Assembly (NCBI RefSeq): GCF_902859875.1
Contig: NZ_CADIKF010000018.1
Location: 1 to 64,000, forward strand
DNA from: Paraburkholderia solisilvae
Lineage (GTDB): Bacteria > Pseudomonadota > Gammaproteobacteria > Burkholderiales > Burkholderiaceae
Direction: 5' to 3'
DNA: 64,000 bases
The notes beneath the pieces are model-generated. The model made no database searches. It had not been told where the DNA came from and was given only the letters and a program-made list of their open reading frames with translations. The translations under genes and the position numbers were made by a program. This document shows positions 55,124-63,469 of the stretch, in pieces (position 1 is the first letter of the stretch; every line of letters begins with the position of its first letter).

Positions 55124-55579
55124 ATGACCCAGCGCACCGTCTTACCGCTCACGCTCGACGCGCAGTTGTGCTTTGCACTTTATTCGACGTCGCTTGCGAT
55201 GACGAAAACCTATAAACCGTTGCTCGACAAGCTCGGCCTCACCTATCCGCAATATCTCGCGATGCTCGTGCTGTGGGAAAGCGACGATATGGCGGTCAAG
55301 GACATCGCGGCGCGGCTGAACCTCGATTCAGCGACCATCACGCCGCTGCTCAAGCGCCTCGAAGCGCAAGGTTACGTCGAGCGGATGCGCGGCGTCGATG
55401 ACGAGCGGCTCGTGTACGTGCGCCTGACGAAAGCCGGTGCGTCGCTCAAACGCGCGGCGCGTGACGTTCCCACGGAAATCTCTTGCGCGACGCGGCAACC
55501 GCATGAATTCCTCGTACGCCTGCGCGAAGACCTGATGCGCTTGCGCGGTACGCTCAACGAACAGCTTGAACGCGGTTGA
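55124..55579 (+). CDS. ohrR: MarR family organic-hydroperoxide sensor (OhrR)
   Basis: Regulator of 151 aa with winged helix. The reactive Cys is C16 in [20 protein letters not shown], the OhrR signature; [19 protein letters not shown] and [20 protein letters not shown] follow. In other species OhrR represses ohr, a peroxiredoxin-type thiol peroxidase; no ohr gene is adjacent here, as far as 58 kb. The ATG at 55124 is used; the longer frame from 55067 adds 19 residues that do not fit. Confidence 0.92.
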   Translation: MTQRTVLPLTLDAQLCFALYSTSLAMTKTYKPLLDKLGLTYPQYLAMLVLWESDDMAVKDIAARLNLDSATITPLLKRLEAQGYVERMRGVDDERLVYVRLTKAGASLKRAARDVPTEISCATRQPHEFLVRLREDLMRLRGTLNEQLERG

Positions 55580-55793
55580 GCGTTGTGGCTTGCAGCCCTC
55601 GGCGGTTGAGCCAGCGCGTGTGTCGCCCGACCCGTTCGCCATTTCGTTTGTACACGGCGTGTTTGTACACGGCGGGTTTCTACGCCGCCCGCTCGTAGCA
55701 TGTCAGGTCGGCGACGATCGCTATGCCACCCGGCATCTTCAAGCAACGTGCGTGTAACAGTGCTGCAGGCATCGGCGCCGGCGCCGCCGCATG
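55580..55793. other. Gene-free stretch with a direct repeat
   Basis: No gene seen. Contains two copies of GTTTGTACACGGCG at 55646-55659 and 55661-55674, one base apart; each includes the palindrome GTAC. No ohr-type coding frame is present. Confidence 0.6.
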
Positions 55794-55834
55794 GCGCCCG
55801 CCCGTGCTTCGGCGCACGAGCGGGCGCTGTTTTT
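55794..55834 (+). terminator. Intrinsic terminator after ohrR
   Basis: Stem GCGCCCG and CCGTGC against their complements around TTCG, with small bulges, then GTTTTT. The gap on to the photolyase start (55955) holds nothing else. Confidence 0.75.
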
Positions 55835-55954
55835 GCGTCCATCCGATGTGACGCAAAAGACAGGCGCTGCGTCGACGCCACGCTGACTGCAGCGAAGCGC
55901 CGCTCATGAACGTTCGTCGACCGATCCCATCGTCCTCACCCGAGCCCAATCGCC

Positions 55955-57484
55955 ATGACCGAAGCGCGACAACTCGATACCTCGTACGACCACGGCCTGA
56001 TGTGGTTTCGCCGGGACTTGCGCAGCGGCGACAATGCCGCGCTCTATTACGCGCTCAAGCACTGCCGGCGCGTCTGGTGCGTGTTCATATTCGATACGAC
56101 GATCCTGCAACCGCTGATCGATCGCGCGCGCGAGCAGCAACCGAAGGCTATGCCGCAGGACCGGCGCATCGATTTCATCCTGGTGTCGCTGTCCGAACTG
56201 GACCGTTCACTGCGCGACGGCGGCGGCGGACTGATCGTCGCGCATGGCGCTCCACACGACCTGATCCCGCATCTCGCGGAGCATCTGAAAGTCGACGCGG
56301 TCTTCACGAACCACGACTACGAGCCATCGGCGATCGCGCGCGATGAGGCCGTTGCCGAACGGCTGCGAAACGCGCGGCGCGAATTGGTCACGTTCAAGGA
56401 TCAGGCCATATTCGAGCGCAACGAATTGCTGACGGGCCAGCGCAAGCCGTTCACGGTCTTTACGCCGTACCGCAACGCTTGGCTCAAGCAGCTGACACCG
56501 TTCGACCTCAAGCCCTATCCGGTCGAACGTTACGCGGCGAGTCTCGCGAAGCCGCCCGCGGAACTGGACCACGGCCTGCCGTCGCTCGAACAGTTGGGCT
56601 TCGCGCGCAGCAATCTGGCCGATCTGAAGTTGCCGCCCGGCATGAGCGGCGCGCAGCATCTGCTCGAAGACTTTCTGACGCGCATCGACAGCTACGCGGA
56701 GCGTCGCGACTACCCGGCGGCCGCCGGGCCGAGCCATCTGTCCGTGCATCTGCGCTTCGGCACGGTATCGGTTCGCACGCTGGCGCGGCCCGCGTACGAG
56801 CGATCGCTGCAACCTGATGGGAAGGGCGCGGCAACCTGGCTGGGAGAGCTGATCTGGCGTGACTTCTTCTTCATGATCCTCGCGCACCATCCGCACCTCG
56901 CCAGCGGCGCACCGTTCAAGGCGGAATTCGACGCGCTGCGCTGGGAGCGCGGCCGTGAGGCCGATGCCGCCTTTGCCGCATGGCGCGAAGGACGCACCGG
57001 CTACCCGCTGGTGGATGCCGCGATGCTGCAAATCAATGCGACCGGTTATATGCACAACCGTCTGCGCATGGTGGTGGCAAGTTTTCTGGTGAAGGATCTG
57101 GGCCTCGACTGGCGCCTCGGCGAACGCTACTTCGCCGATCTGCTGAACGACTTCGACTTCTCGGCCAACAACGGCAACTGGCAATGGGCGGCATCGACCG
57201 GATGCGATGCGCAGCCGTGGTTCCGGATTTTCAATCCGGTCACGCAATCGGAGAAATTCGACCCGCAGGGGCGTTTCATCAAACGCTACCTGCCGCAGCT
57301 GGAAAAGGTGCCGCCGAAATGGATCCACGCGCCGTGGCTCGCGAACGACGCAGAGCTAGCGCAATGGGGTGTGATGCTGGGAGAAAACTATCCGCGGCCG
57401 ATTGTGGATCACGCTCAGGCGCGGCAATCGACGCTAGCGCGCTTCGGGATACTTCGGCCTGACAGGCGCGAGGCGAGACGTTAG
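55955..57484 (+). CDS. phrB: Deoxyribodipyrimidine photolyase
   Basis: Class I CPD photolyase of 509 aa: repairs pyrimidine dimers with light and reduced FAD. N-terminal antenna domain starts GLMWFRRDLRSGDNAALYYA. The FAD domain has TWLGELIWRDFFFMILAHHP, then NNGNWQWAASTGCDAQPWFR and FNPVTQSEKFDPQGRFIKRY, the DNA-binding and FAD-binding blocks. Antenna cofactor (MTHF or 8-HDF) not determined. Start MTEARQLDTSYDHGLMW at 55955. Confidence 0.95.
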   Translation: MTEARQLDTSYDHGLMWFRRDLRSGDNAALYYALKHCRRVWCVFIFDTTILQPLIDRAREQQPKAMPQDRRIDFILVSLSELDRSLRDGGGGLIVAHGAPHDLIPHLAEHLKVDAVFTNHDYEPSAIARDEAVAERLRNARRELVTFKDQAIFERNELLTGQRKPFTVFTPYRNAWLKQLTPFDLKPYPVERYAASLAKPPAELDHGLPSLEQLGFARSNLADLKLPPGMSGAQHLLEDFLTRIDSYAERRDYPAAAGPSHLSVHLRFGTVSVRTLARPAYERSLQPDGKGAATWLGELIWRDFFFMILAHHPHLASGAPFKAEFDALRWERGREADAAFAAWREGRTGYPLVDAAMLQINATGYMHNRLRMVVASFLVKDLGLDWRLGERYFADLLNDFDFSANNGNWQWAASTGCDAQPWFRIFNPVTQSEKFDPQGRFIKRYLPQLEKVPPKWIHAPWLANDAELAQWGVMLGENYPRPIVDHAQARQSTLARFGILRPDRREARR

Positions 57485-57633
57485 TCCAACGCGGCGGCAG
57501 ATACGAGCGTGCGCCGGGAACGGACAGGAGAGCCGGCTGGGGCAAGGTCGCGCGCCACGGCGGCAGCGCGCGGCGCTCGACTGGCGGCGCATCACGCCAA
57601 AGCGTGCTGCCACCGCCAGACGCTAAACCACGC

Positions 57634-57810
57634 TTATTGCTGGCTCATCCACGCCGGTTGACGGCGCTGCGCTTCACGGTCGATCTTGCGCATGCGGAAT
57701 TCGAGATCGTACAGATCGGTCGCTTCCGCGAGGTAAGCGTCGTTACGCTCTCTGGAGATTTCGTCGGAAGACTTGGTCAGGAACAGGAAAAGGCGGCTCA
57801 GCAGGTACAT
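57634..57810 (-). CDS. DUF3563 family small protein
   Basis: A 58-aa protein read directly from the minus strand: it starts MYLLSRLFLFLTKSSDEISR, continues with RERNDAYLAEATDLYDLEFR and ends AWMSQQ. This matches the small DUF3563 family of Burkholderiales, with a hydrophobic N-terminal segment and an amphipathic helix with YLAEATDLYDLE. Function unknown. AGGGG lies 8 bases before the ATG. It lies between the photolyase gene and the esterase gene. Confidence 0.85.
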   Translation of the reverse strand: MYLLSRLFLFLTKSSDEISRERNDAYLAEATDLYDLEFRMRKIDREAQRRQPAWMSQQ

Positions 57811-57922
57811 GGTTCAACCCCTAAAAGTATGGAGTTAAGGGATAACCCTTAGTTGTTGCTCCGCATTATAGGGAAAACCCTAGGACAACACCAGCTTTTC
57901 TTTAACAACCACAGAAACCGGG

Positions 57923-59080
57923 TTACAGCCGGAATGCCGCCTTGCCCACGGTCTCAGGTGCCGGGCTGCGGCGCTGATATCTGAAAAACTCCCACACCAG
58001 GCTGCTCGCATCCGGCCCGCTCGACGAATGAAACGGCACCGCGTCGTCACCGCCGCTCCACGCGTGGCCCAGTCCCTGCACGCGGCACAGGCGCACGACA
58101 CGCCGCCCGCCGCGCACGTAGTCTCGTGTCAACGCAGCCGCCTTGCGCTCTTCTTTCACTTCGCCGGCTTTGCGCGCGCCGCTTGCGTCGATCAGACCGT
58201 TGAGCCGCAAAAACTGCGTCGTCAGTTGATCGGCGTTGACCGGCGCGACGACGTGATCGCCCTCGCCTTGCATGATGATCGCCGGCATGCCGGGGTAGAC
58301 ATCCATGTCGGCGGCGCGATCGACCAGCGCGACCGGATCCTGGCGCGCGCCGCGCCGCATCACGTCCATCGCGGAGATGCCCGAGTGCGCCTCGCCGAAC
58401 GCCGGCCCGGAATGCAACGCCACCGCTGCGAAGCGCTCCGGATAGCGGAGCGCGAGCAGCGACGCGAGGCCCGCGCCGGCCGACAATCCCGCGACATAAA
58501 CGCGTTCTGCATCGAAGCCGTGCTCGGCGACGAGCGCGTCGACAAGCGATACGACCGCGCGCACTTCCGCGCCGCCCGCGCTATCCGAATCGTCATACCA
58601 GTGCCAGCAGCGGTGTGCATGCACGTGCTTCGACTGCTCCGGGTAGACGACCGCAAAGCCGAAACGGTCGGCGAGCAGATTCATGCGCGTGCCTTCGGCA
58701 AATTCGTCGATAGTCTGCTTGCAGCCGTGCAGCATCACCACCAGCGGCGCGCCGAGCTGCGGCTTGCCGGTGGGCAGGTAAAGGCCGTACTGCAGGTGAT
58801 TCACAAGCCGGCCCGGGGCGGCCGGCGCCGAGTGAAACGAGCGCGTCCACGAACCGCTCGCCCAGGCGGCCGCGCGCGGCCGCACGCGCGACTCGCGCAG
58901 GCCGGGATGCTGCGCATCGCGCGTCGCCGCGGTTTTGCGAATCTTGACCGGCGGCCGCGTCGACGTCGCCCGCAGCGGCCGCGCGGACGTGCGCTTCGAC
59001 GTGGCGCGTGCATGCTCTTTCTGGATGGCGATCAACCGTTTCAGGCCGCCGAGCCATATTTTTGTCAGACTTTTTGCCAT
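57923..59080 (-). CDS. PHB depolymerase family esterase
   Basis: Alpha/beta hydrolase of 385 aa. Nucleophile Ser in the lipase box RVYVAGLSAGAGLASLLA; LVVMLHGCKQTIDEFAEGTR is the oxyanion-hole HG motif; Asp/His follow in PAIIMQGEGDHVVAP and GLGHAWSGGD. The first 75 residues are Arg/Thr/Ala-rich and lack a clear signal peptide, so location is uncertain. Family members attack polyhydroxybutyrate or act on short esters. A palindrome with TTGTGC/GCACAA arms lies 46 bases upstream. Confidence 0.85.
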   Translation of the reverse strand: MAKSLTKIWLGGLKRLIAIQKEHARATSKRTSARPLRATSTRPPVKIRKTAATRDAQHPGLRESRVRPRAAAWASGSWTRSFHSAPAAPGRLVNHLQYGLYLPTGKPQLGAPLVVMLHGCKQTIDEFAEGTRMNLLADRFGFAVVYPEQSKHVHAHRCWHWYDDSDSAGGAEVRAVVSLVDALVAEHGFDAERVYVAGLSAGAGLASLLALRYPERFAAVALHSGPAFGEAHSGISAMDVMRRGARQDPVALVDRAADMDVYPGMPAIIMQGEGDHVVAPVNADQLTTQFLRLNGLIDASGARKAGEVKEERKAAALTRDYVRGGRRVVRLCRVQGLGHAWSGGDDAVPFHSSSGPDASSLVWEFFRYQRRSPAPETVGKAAFRL

Positions 59081-59125
59081 GAATTACCTCGCAAAAAGGA
59101 TCGGTGTATGCCTAAACAAGGGCTC

Positions 59126-59140
59126 TTGTGCGTTGCACAA
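59126..59140. promoter_or_regulatory. Palindrome between the PHB esterase and the PAP2 gene
   Basis: TTGTGC, 3 bases, GCACAA. TGC-containing repeats are known to bind PHB-responsive repressors of the PhaR type, but this identification is a guess from location. The divergent gap 59081-59395 holds nothing else that I recognise beyond AT-rich sequence near 59295. Confidence 0.4.
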
Positions 59141-59395
59141 TAACATCAATCCCGCTGCGATGCTGTCGGCCGGAAACGCGCCCGGCCCGTTTACAGGAAT
59201 ACGACCAGTGGGCGAGGAGTTCAGGCTACACGCGCCATATAACATGTGAGCGTCCTGGCGCGGCGTCGTACATACCTGACGATCTGGCGTTTTTATACTT
59301 ATAAAATACGCGTTCGCCACGAGCCTGCTGCCCATTCAGCCCGGCCTGCCGCCCCGGTTCGTATCCCGCTCATCCGACATCTGTTGTTTTTTGCC

Positions 59396-60106
59396 ATGCC
59401 CGACCTGCCGCTCCATTTCTGGTACGTGACCAGCAGCCTCGGCGGCGCCAGCGTGACGCTGCCGCTGACGCTCGCGATCGCGCTCTGGCTGGCGGTCGGT
59501 TACTCGTCGCGCGTCGCGCTCGGCTGGCTGGCGTTGATCGCCGGTGCCGCATCGGTCGTGATCGTGACCAAACTCGCGTTCCTTGGCTGGGGCATCGGCG
59601 TGCCCGACTGGGATTTCACCGGACTGAGCGGCCACGCGATGATGTCGACCGCGATCTATCCGGTCGCGTGTTTCCTGGTTCTGTTGCCCGCACAGTCGAG
59701 AGCCCGTATCGCGGGCATCGCCGCAGGGTTGGGGGTCGGCATTGCGATCAGCTTTTCACGCGTGGTGGTCGAAGCGCATTCGCCGTCGGAAGCCATCGCC
59801 GGCTGCCTGATGGGCGCGGCGACCGCGTTGCTGTTCGTCCGCCTCGCGTGGCATACCGCGCCAGGCCGCCACCCGCTATCGGCGTTGCCGGTCATGATGA
59901 GCCTCGTGGTGCTGATCGCCGCGTTCCACACCGTCCATATCCCGACGCACCGCTGGGTCGAGCATATCGCGCTGAAGGTGTCCGGCCACACGCGGCCGTT
60001 CGTGCGCGCGCGCTGGAAGGCCGCACACGAACACAGCAGTCATGTGATCCGCGCGCCGCTGTCGCGCACGCATTCATTTGCCCCACCGCGCACGATGTCC
60101 GTCTGA
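59396..60106 (+). CDS. PAP2 family phosphatase
   Basis: Membrane phosphatase of 236 aa. Two of the three PAP2 motifs are visible: DFTGLSGHAMMSTA (SGH) and SRVVVEAHSPSEAIAGCLMG (SRxxxxxHxxxD, with Glu for the last Asp). The first motif (KxxxxxxRP) is not seen, so activity is uncertain. Five or six hydrophobic segments are present. MPDLPLHFWYVTSSLGG at 59396 is the chosen start; the longer frame has a basic leader. The lipid or sugar substrate is unknown. Confidence 0.82.
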   Translation: MPDLPLHFWYVTSSLGGASVTLPLTLAIALWLAVGYSSRVALGWLALIAGAASVVIVTKLAFLGWGIGVPDWDFTGLSGHAMMSTAIYPVACFLVLLPAQSRARIAGIAAGLGVGIAISFSRVVVEAHSPSEAIAGCLMGAATALLFVRLAWHTAPGRHPLSALPVMMSLVVLIAAFHTVHIPTHRWVEHIALKVSGHTRPFVRARWKAAHEHSSHVIRAPLSRTHSFAPPRTMSV

Positions 60107-60170
60107 ATCGACTCGCCGCTCGAGCACGTCACCCGCCCTTGTGGCGCGCCGCTGAAGCGCAAGATTGCCG

Positions 60171-60198
60171 ATCGTTATATCCGTGAATATATTACGAT
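60171..60198. promoter_or_regulatory. ModE-binding site before modA
   Basis: ATCGTTATAT, 8 bases, ATATTACGAT; the arms differ from perfect symmetry at one position. This is the form of the ModE box (CGTTATAT...ATATAACG). It lies 46 bases before modA and a modE gene is in the same window at 62579. Confidence 0.8.
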
Positions 60199-60243
60199 AG
60201 CGTTTCATTTCGCTTTCCCAATCTCTATCCGACACCGACCTCC

Positions 60244-61020
60244 ATGACCCTGCTCCCCCGCCTCTTCAGGCACGCGCTCGTCGCCGCCGCCGTCGCGTTC
60301 GCCTTCAGCGCGCAAGCTCGCGCAGACGATCTGATCGTGTCCGCCGCCGCCAGTCTGACCAACGCGTTCAAGGCGGTCGGCGAAGCGTTCGAGAAGCAGC
60401 ATCCGGGCACGAAGGTGCTGTTCAATTTCGGCGCGTCCGACGTGCTGATGCAGCAGATCGCGAACGGCGCGCCGGCCGACGTGTTCGCTTCCGCGGACCA
60501 GAAGGCGATGGACAAGGCGGCCGCGGAGAAGGTGATCGTGTCCGCGACGCGCAAGGATTTCGCGGCGAACTCGCTGGTGCTGATCGTGCCGTCCGACAGC
60601 CGCTTCGCGCCGGCAACGCTCAACGAGCTGAGCGCGGCGAGCGTCAAGCGCGTCGCATACGGCGACCCGGCCTCGGTGCCGGTCGGCCGCTATACGGAAG
60701 GCGCGCTGAAAGCGGCGGGCGTCTGGGATGCGGTCAGCGCGAAAGGTGTGCTCGCAACCAATGTGCGGCAGAGCCTCGATTACGTGTCGCGCGGCGAAGT
60801 CGACGCGGGCTTCGTGTTCGGCACCGACGCGGCCATCATGCCGGAGCGCGTGAAGATCGCGTTGACAGTGCCGACCCAAACGCCGATCACGTATCCGATC
60901 GCGCAGGTCGAAGGCAGCCATCATGCGGCGGATGCGCAGGCGTTTATCAACTTCGTACTGTCGCCGGCGGGTCAAGCGGTGCTGGCGAAATACGGATTCA
61001 AGCCCGCGACCGCGCAGTGA
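60244..61020 (+). CDS. modA: Molybdate ABC transporter periplasmic binding protein
   Basis: ModA, 258 aa, binds molybdate in the periplasm. Signal peptide about residues 1-28 (HALVAAAVAFAFSAQARA). The oxyanion site is in LIVSAAASLTNAFKAVGEAF; FNFGASDVLMQQIANGAPAD and GYLARGEVDAGFV-type sequence (YVSRGEVDAGFVFGTDAAIM) are family motifs. A ModE box lies 46 bases upstream. First gene of modABC. Confidence 0.95.
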   Translation: MTLLPRLFRHALVAAAVAFAFSAQARADDLIVSAAASLTNAFKAVGEAFEKQHPGTKVLFNFGASDVLMQQIANGAPADVFASADQKAMDKAAAEKVIVSATRKDFAANSLVLIVPSDSRFAPATLNELSAASVKRVAYGDPASVPVGRYTEGALKAAGVWDAVSAKGVLATNVRQSLDYVSRGEVDAGFVFGTDAAIMPERVKIALTVPTQTPITYPIAQVEGSHHAADAQAFINFVLSPAGQAVLAKYGFKPATAQ

Positions 61021-61098
61021 GCGCGAGCCGCGCCGCGCATGAACCTCGCGTAGTCGCGCGCCGCGACGCGTCGAGCCTCGAACCGCCTCTGGAATGAT

Positions 61099-61773
61099 AT
61101 GGAACACGCGTGGATCCCGTTGCTGCTGTCGCTGAAAGTCGCGGGCTGGGCAACCGTGCTCGACTTCATCTTCGGCGTCGCCACCGGCCTCGCGCTCGCG
61201 CGCTGGCGCTCGGGTGCGCGCGACGTCGTCGATTCGCTGCTGACGCTGCCGCTCGTGATGCCGCCGACCGTGCTCGGCTACTACCTGCTGGTGCTGCTCG
61301 GCCGGCGCGGCGTGCTGGGCGCGTGGCTCGACCGGCTCGGCATCCAGCTGGTATTCACGTGGCAAGGGGCGGTCATCGCATCGATGGTGGTCGCATTTCC
61401 GCTGGTGCTGAAGTCGGCGCGCGCGGCGTTCGAATCGGTCGACCCGCAACTGGAACGCGCGGCGCGCACGCTCGGCGTGAGCGAGGCCGCGATCTTCTTT
61501 CGCGTGACCTTGCCGCTCGCGATGCGCGGCATTCTTGCCGGCACGCTACTCGCCTTCGCGCGCGCGCTCGGCGAGTTCGGCGCGACGCTGATGATTGCCG
61601 GCAATCTGCCGGGGCGCACGCAGACGCTATCGGTGGCCGTCTACGCGGCAGTCCAGGCCGGCGACGACCGCACCGCGAACGTCCTCGTGCTGGTCACGTC
61701 CGTGACCTGCGTCGCGATCCTGCTGCTCGCCGGCCGCCTCGTGCCGCAACATTCGCTGATGACGTCCCGCTGA
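61099..61773 (+). CDS. modB: Molybdate ABC transporter permease
   Basis: ModB, 224 aa with five or so transmembrane helices. LTLPLVMPPTVLGYYLLVLL and the cytoplasmic EAA loop ARTLGVSEAAIFFRVTLPLA, then ARALGEFGATLMIAGNLPG, are the family signature. It begins 78 bases after modA, and modC starts 1 base after its stop. Confidence 0.95.
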   Translation: MEHAWIPLLLSLKVAGWATVLDFIFGVATGLALARWRSGARDVVDSLLTLPLVMPPTVLGYYLLVLLGRRGVLGAWLDRLGIQLVFTWQGAVIASMVVAFPLVLKSARAAFESVDPQLERAARTLGVSEAAIFFRVTLPLAMRGILAGTLLAFARALGEFGATLMIAGNLPGRTQTLSVAVYAAVQAGDDRTANVLVLVTSVTCVAILLLAGRLVPQHSLMTSR

Positions 61774-61774
61774 T

Positions 61775-62476
61775 ATGCCGCTTTCCGTCGACATCCGCAA
61801 AACGCTGACGAGCGCGGAGCGCCGCTTCACGCTGAACGTGTCGTTCACCACGACGTCGCAGCGCGTCGTGCTGTTCGGCCCGTCCGGCGCGGGCAAGAGT
61901 CTGACGCTGCAGGCCATCGCGGGTTTGCTGCGCCCCGACGATGGCGCCATCGTGCTGAACGGCGATACGCTCTTCGACAGCGCGCGCGGCATCGATGCGA
62001 CGCCGCAAACGCGCAAGCTCGCGTATCTGTTTCAGGATTACGCGCTGTTTCCGCACCTGAACGTGCGTCAGAACATCGCGTTCGGACTGCATGGCGGCTG
62101 GCTGAATCCGCGGCGGCGCATCGCGCATGCGGAACTCGATTACTGGCTCGATGCGCTCGACTTGCGCGGCGTCGCGGGCAATCACCCGGCACAGCTGTCG
62201 GGCGGACAGAAGCAGCGCGTCGCGCTCGCCCGCGCACTGGTGGCAAAGCCGCGGCTGCTGCTGCTCGACGAGCCGTTCTCGGCGCTCGATGGCCCGCTGC
62301 GCGAACGCATGCGCCGCGAATTATCGGACCTGCAGGCGCGCCTCGACATCCCGACGCTGCTGATCACGCACGATCCCGACGATGTCGCTTCGTTCGGCGA
62401 TCAGGTGGTGCAGATTTATGACGGCGGCGTGCGCGAGCAGTTGCCGTTTCCCGGCTATCTGCGCAGCGCAATCTGA
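61775..62476 (+). CDS. modC: Molybdate ABC transporter ATPase
   Basis: ModC, 233 aa. Walker A FGPSGAGKSLTLQAI, Q-loop YLFQDYALFPHL, signature LSGGQKQRVALARAL, Walker B LLLLDEPFSALDG and switch His in LLITHDPDD. It lacks the C-terminal mop/TOBE domain seen in E. coli ModC, so molybdate feedback at the ATPase is probably absent. Starts 1 base after the modB stop. Confidence 0.95.
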   Translation: MPLSVDIRKTLTSAERRFTLNVSFTTTSQRVVLFGPSGAGKSLTLQAIAGLLRPDDGAIVLNGDTLFDSARGIDATPQTRKLAYLFQDYALFPHLNVRQNIAFGLHGGWLNPRRRIAHAELDYWLDALDLRGVAGNHPAQLSGGQKQRVALARALVAKPRLLLLDEPFSALDGPLRERMRRELSDLQARLDIPTLLITHDPDDVASFGDQVVQIYDGGVREQLPFPGYLRSAI

Positions 62477-62578
62477 CCGCTGAGCGCGACGCGAAGCGCA
62501 CGCACGCACGCTATGCCAACGCGCCGCCGCGCGACCGCATCGATGCAGCGCATGACGTTCGCGCAATCCAGTCCGCGC

Positions 62579-63412
62579 TCACTGCGTCACGCCAAGAATC
62601 ACGCTCGACGACTTGAACGCCGCGACCACCGGCTGTCCGTCGGCAAGACCCAGCCTGTCGACGCTCTCGTTGGTGATGACCGCCGTCACCACCGTGGTCG
62701 CATCGAGCGCGACCGACACTTCCGCGTTTACCGCACCGCGCGTCACCGCGGACACCGTGCCGCGCAACTGATTGCGCGCGGACAGTTGCATCGGCGCGCC
62801 GCCGTCGTCGACAAGCAGAATTACCCACGATGCCTTGACGAGCGCGAACGCTTCAACGCCTTCCGCCAGCCCGAGCGTCTCGGTACTTTCATGCGTCAGC
62901 ACGGAAACGATCTGCTGGCCGCCCGGCAGCGCAAGCGCAACCTCGTCGTTTACCGTGCCGCGCTGCACGGACACCACCTTGCCGTACAACTGATTGCGCG
63001 CGCTCGTTTTCATGCCGATCCGGCCGATCAACGCCCAATCGCCGGCAAAGTTTTCGATCGCCGCGCTCGCGCGTTCGAGAAACTTGCCGTGCTCGCGATC
63101 GACCGCGCGAAACGTGTCGATCAACGCCAACGCGCGCGGCGTCAGCGTCGTGCCGCCGCCGCCCTTGCCGCCAGTCGAACGCACGACGAGCGGTTCACCC
63201 GCGAGGTTATTCATTGTGTCGACCGCATCCCATGCGGCCTTGTAGCTCATGCCGACCGCTTTCGCCGCGCCGGTGATCGAGCCGGTTGCGTGGATCGCGG
63301 CGAGCAGCGCGATGCGCGACGCGCCACCAAGCGTCTGCTCGCCCGATTTGAACCACAGCGAACCGGCAAGCCCGAGCGGCTCGCGGTCCGGCTGGTCTGC
63401 GGATGAGGTCAT
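62579..63412 (-). CDS. modE: Molybdate-responsive regulator ModE
   Basis: ModE, 277 aa: N-terminal LysR-like winged helix (ASRIALLAAIHATGSITGAA, AVGMSYKAAWDAVDTMNNLA) followed by two mop/TOBE domains (TSARNQLYGKVVSVQRGTVN and LSARNQLRGTVSAVTRGAVN) that bind molybdate. In the molybdate-bound form it represses modABC; its box lies before modA. Convergent with modC and 57 bases after the CHAD gene. Confidence 0.95.
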   Translation of the reverse strand: MTSSADQPDREPLGLAGSLWFKSGEQTLGGASRIALLAAIHATGSITGAAKAVGMSYKAAWDAVDTMNNLAGEPLVVRSTGGKGGGGTTLTPRALALIDTFRAVDREHGKFLERASAAIENFAGDWALIGRIGMKTSARNQLYGKVVSVQRGTVNDEVALALPGGQQIVSVLTHESTETLGLAEGVEAFALVKASWVILLVDDGGAPMQLSARNQLRGTVSAVTRGAVNAEVSVALDATTVVTAVITNESVDRLGLADGQPVVAAFKSSSVILGVTQ

Positions 63413-63469
63413 GGTTGTCTATGCAACGAGATTGAAGATTGACGGATTATAGCGGCGCTTGCCCGATGT

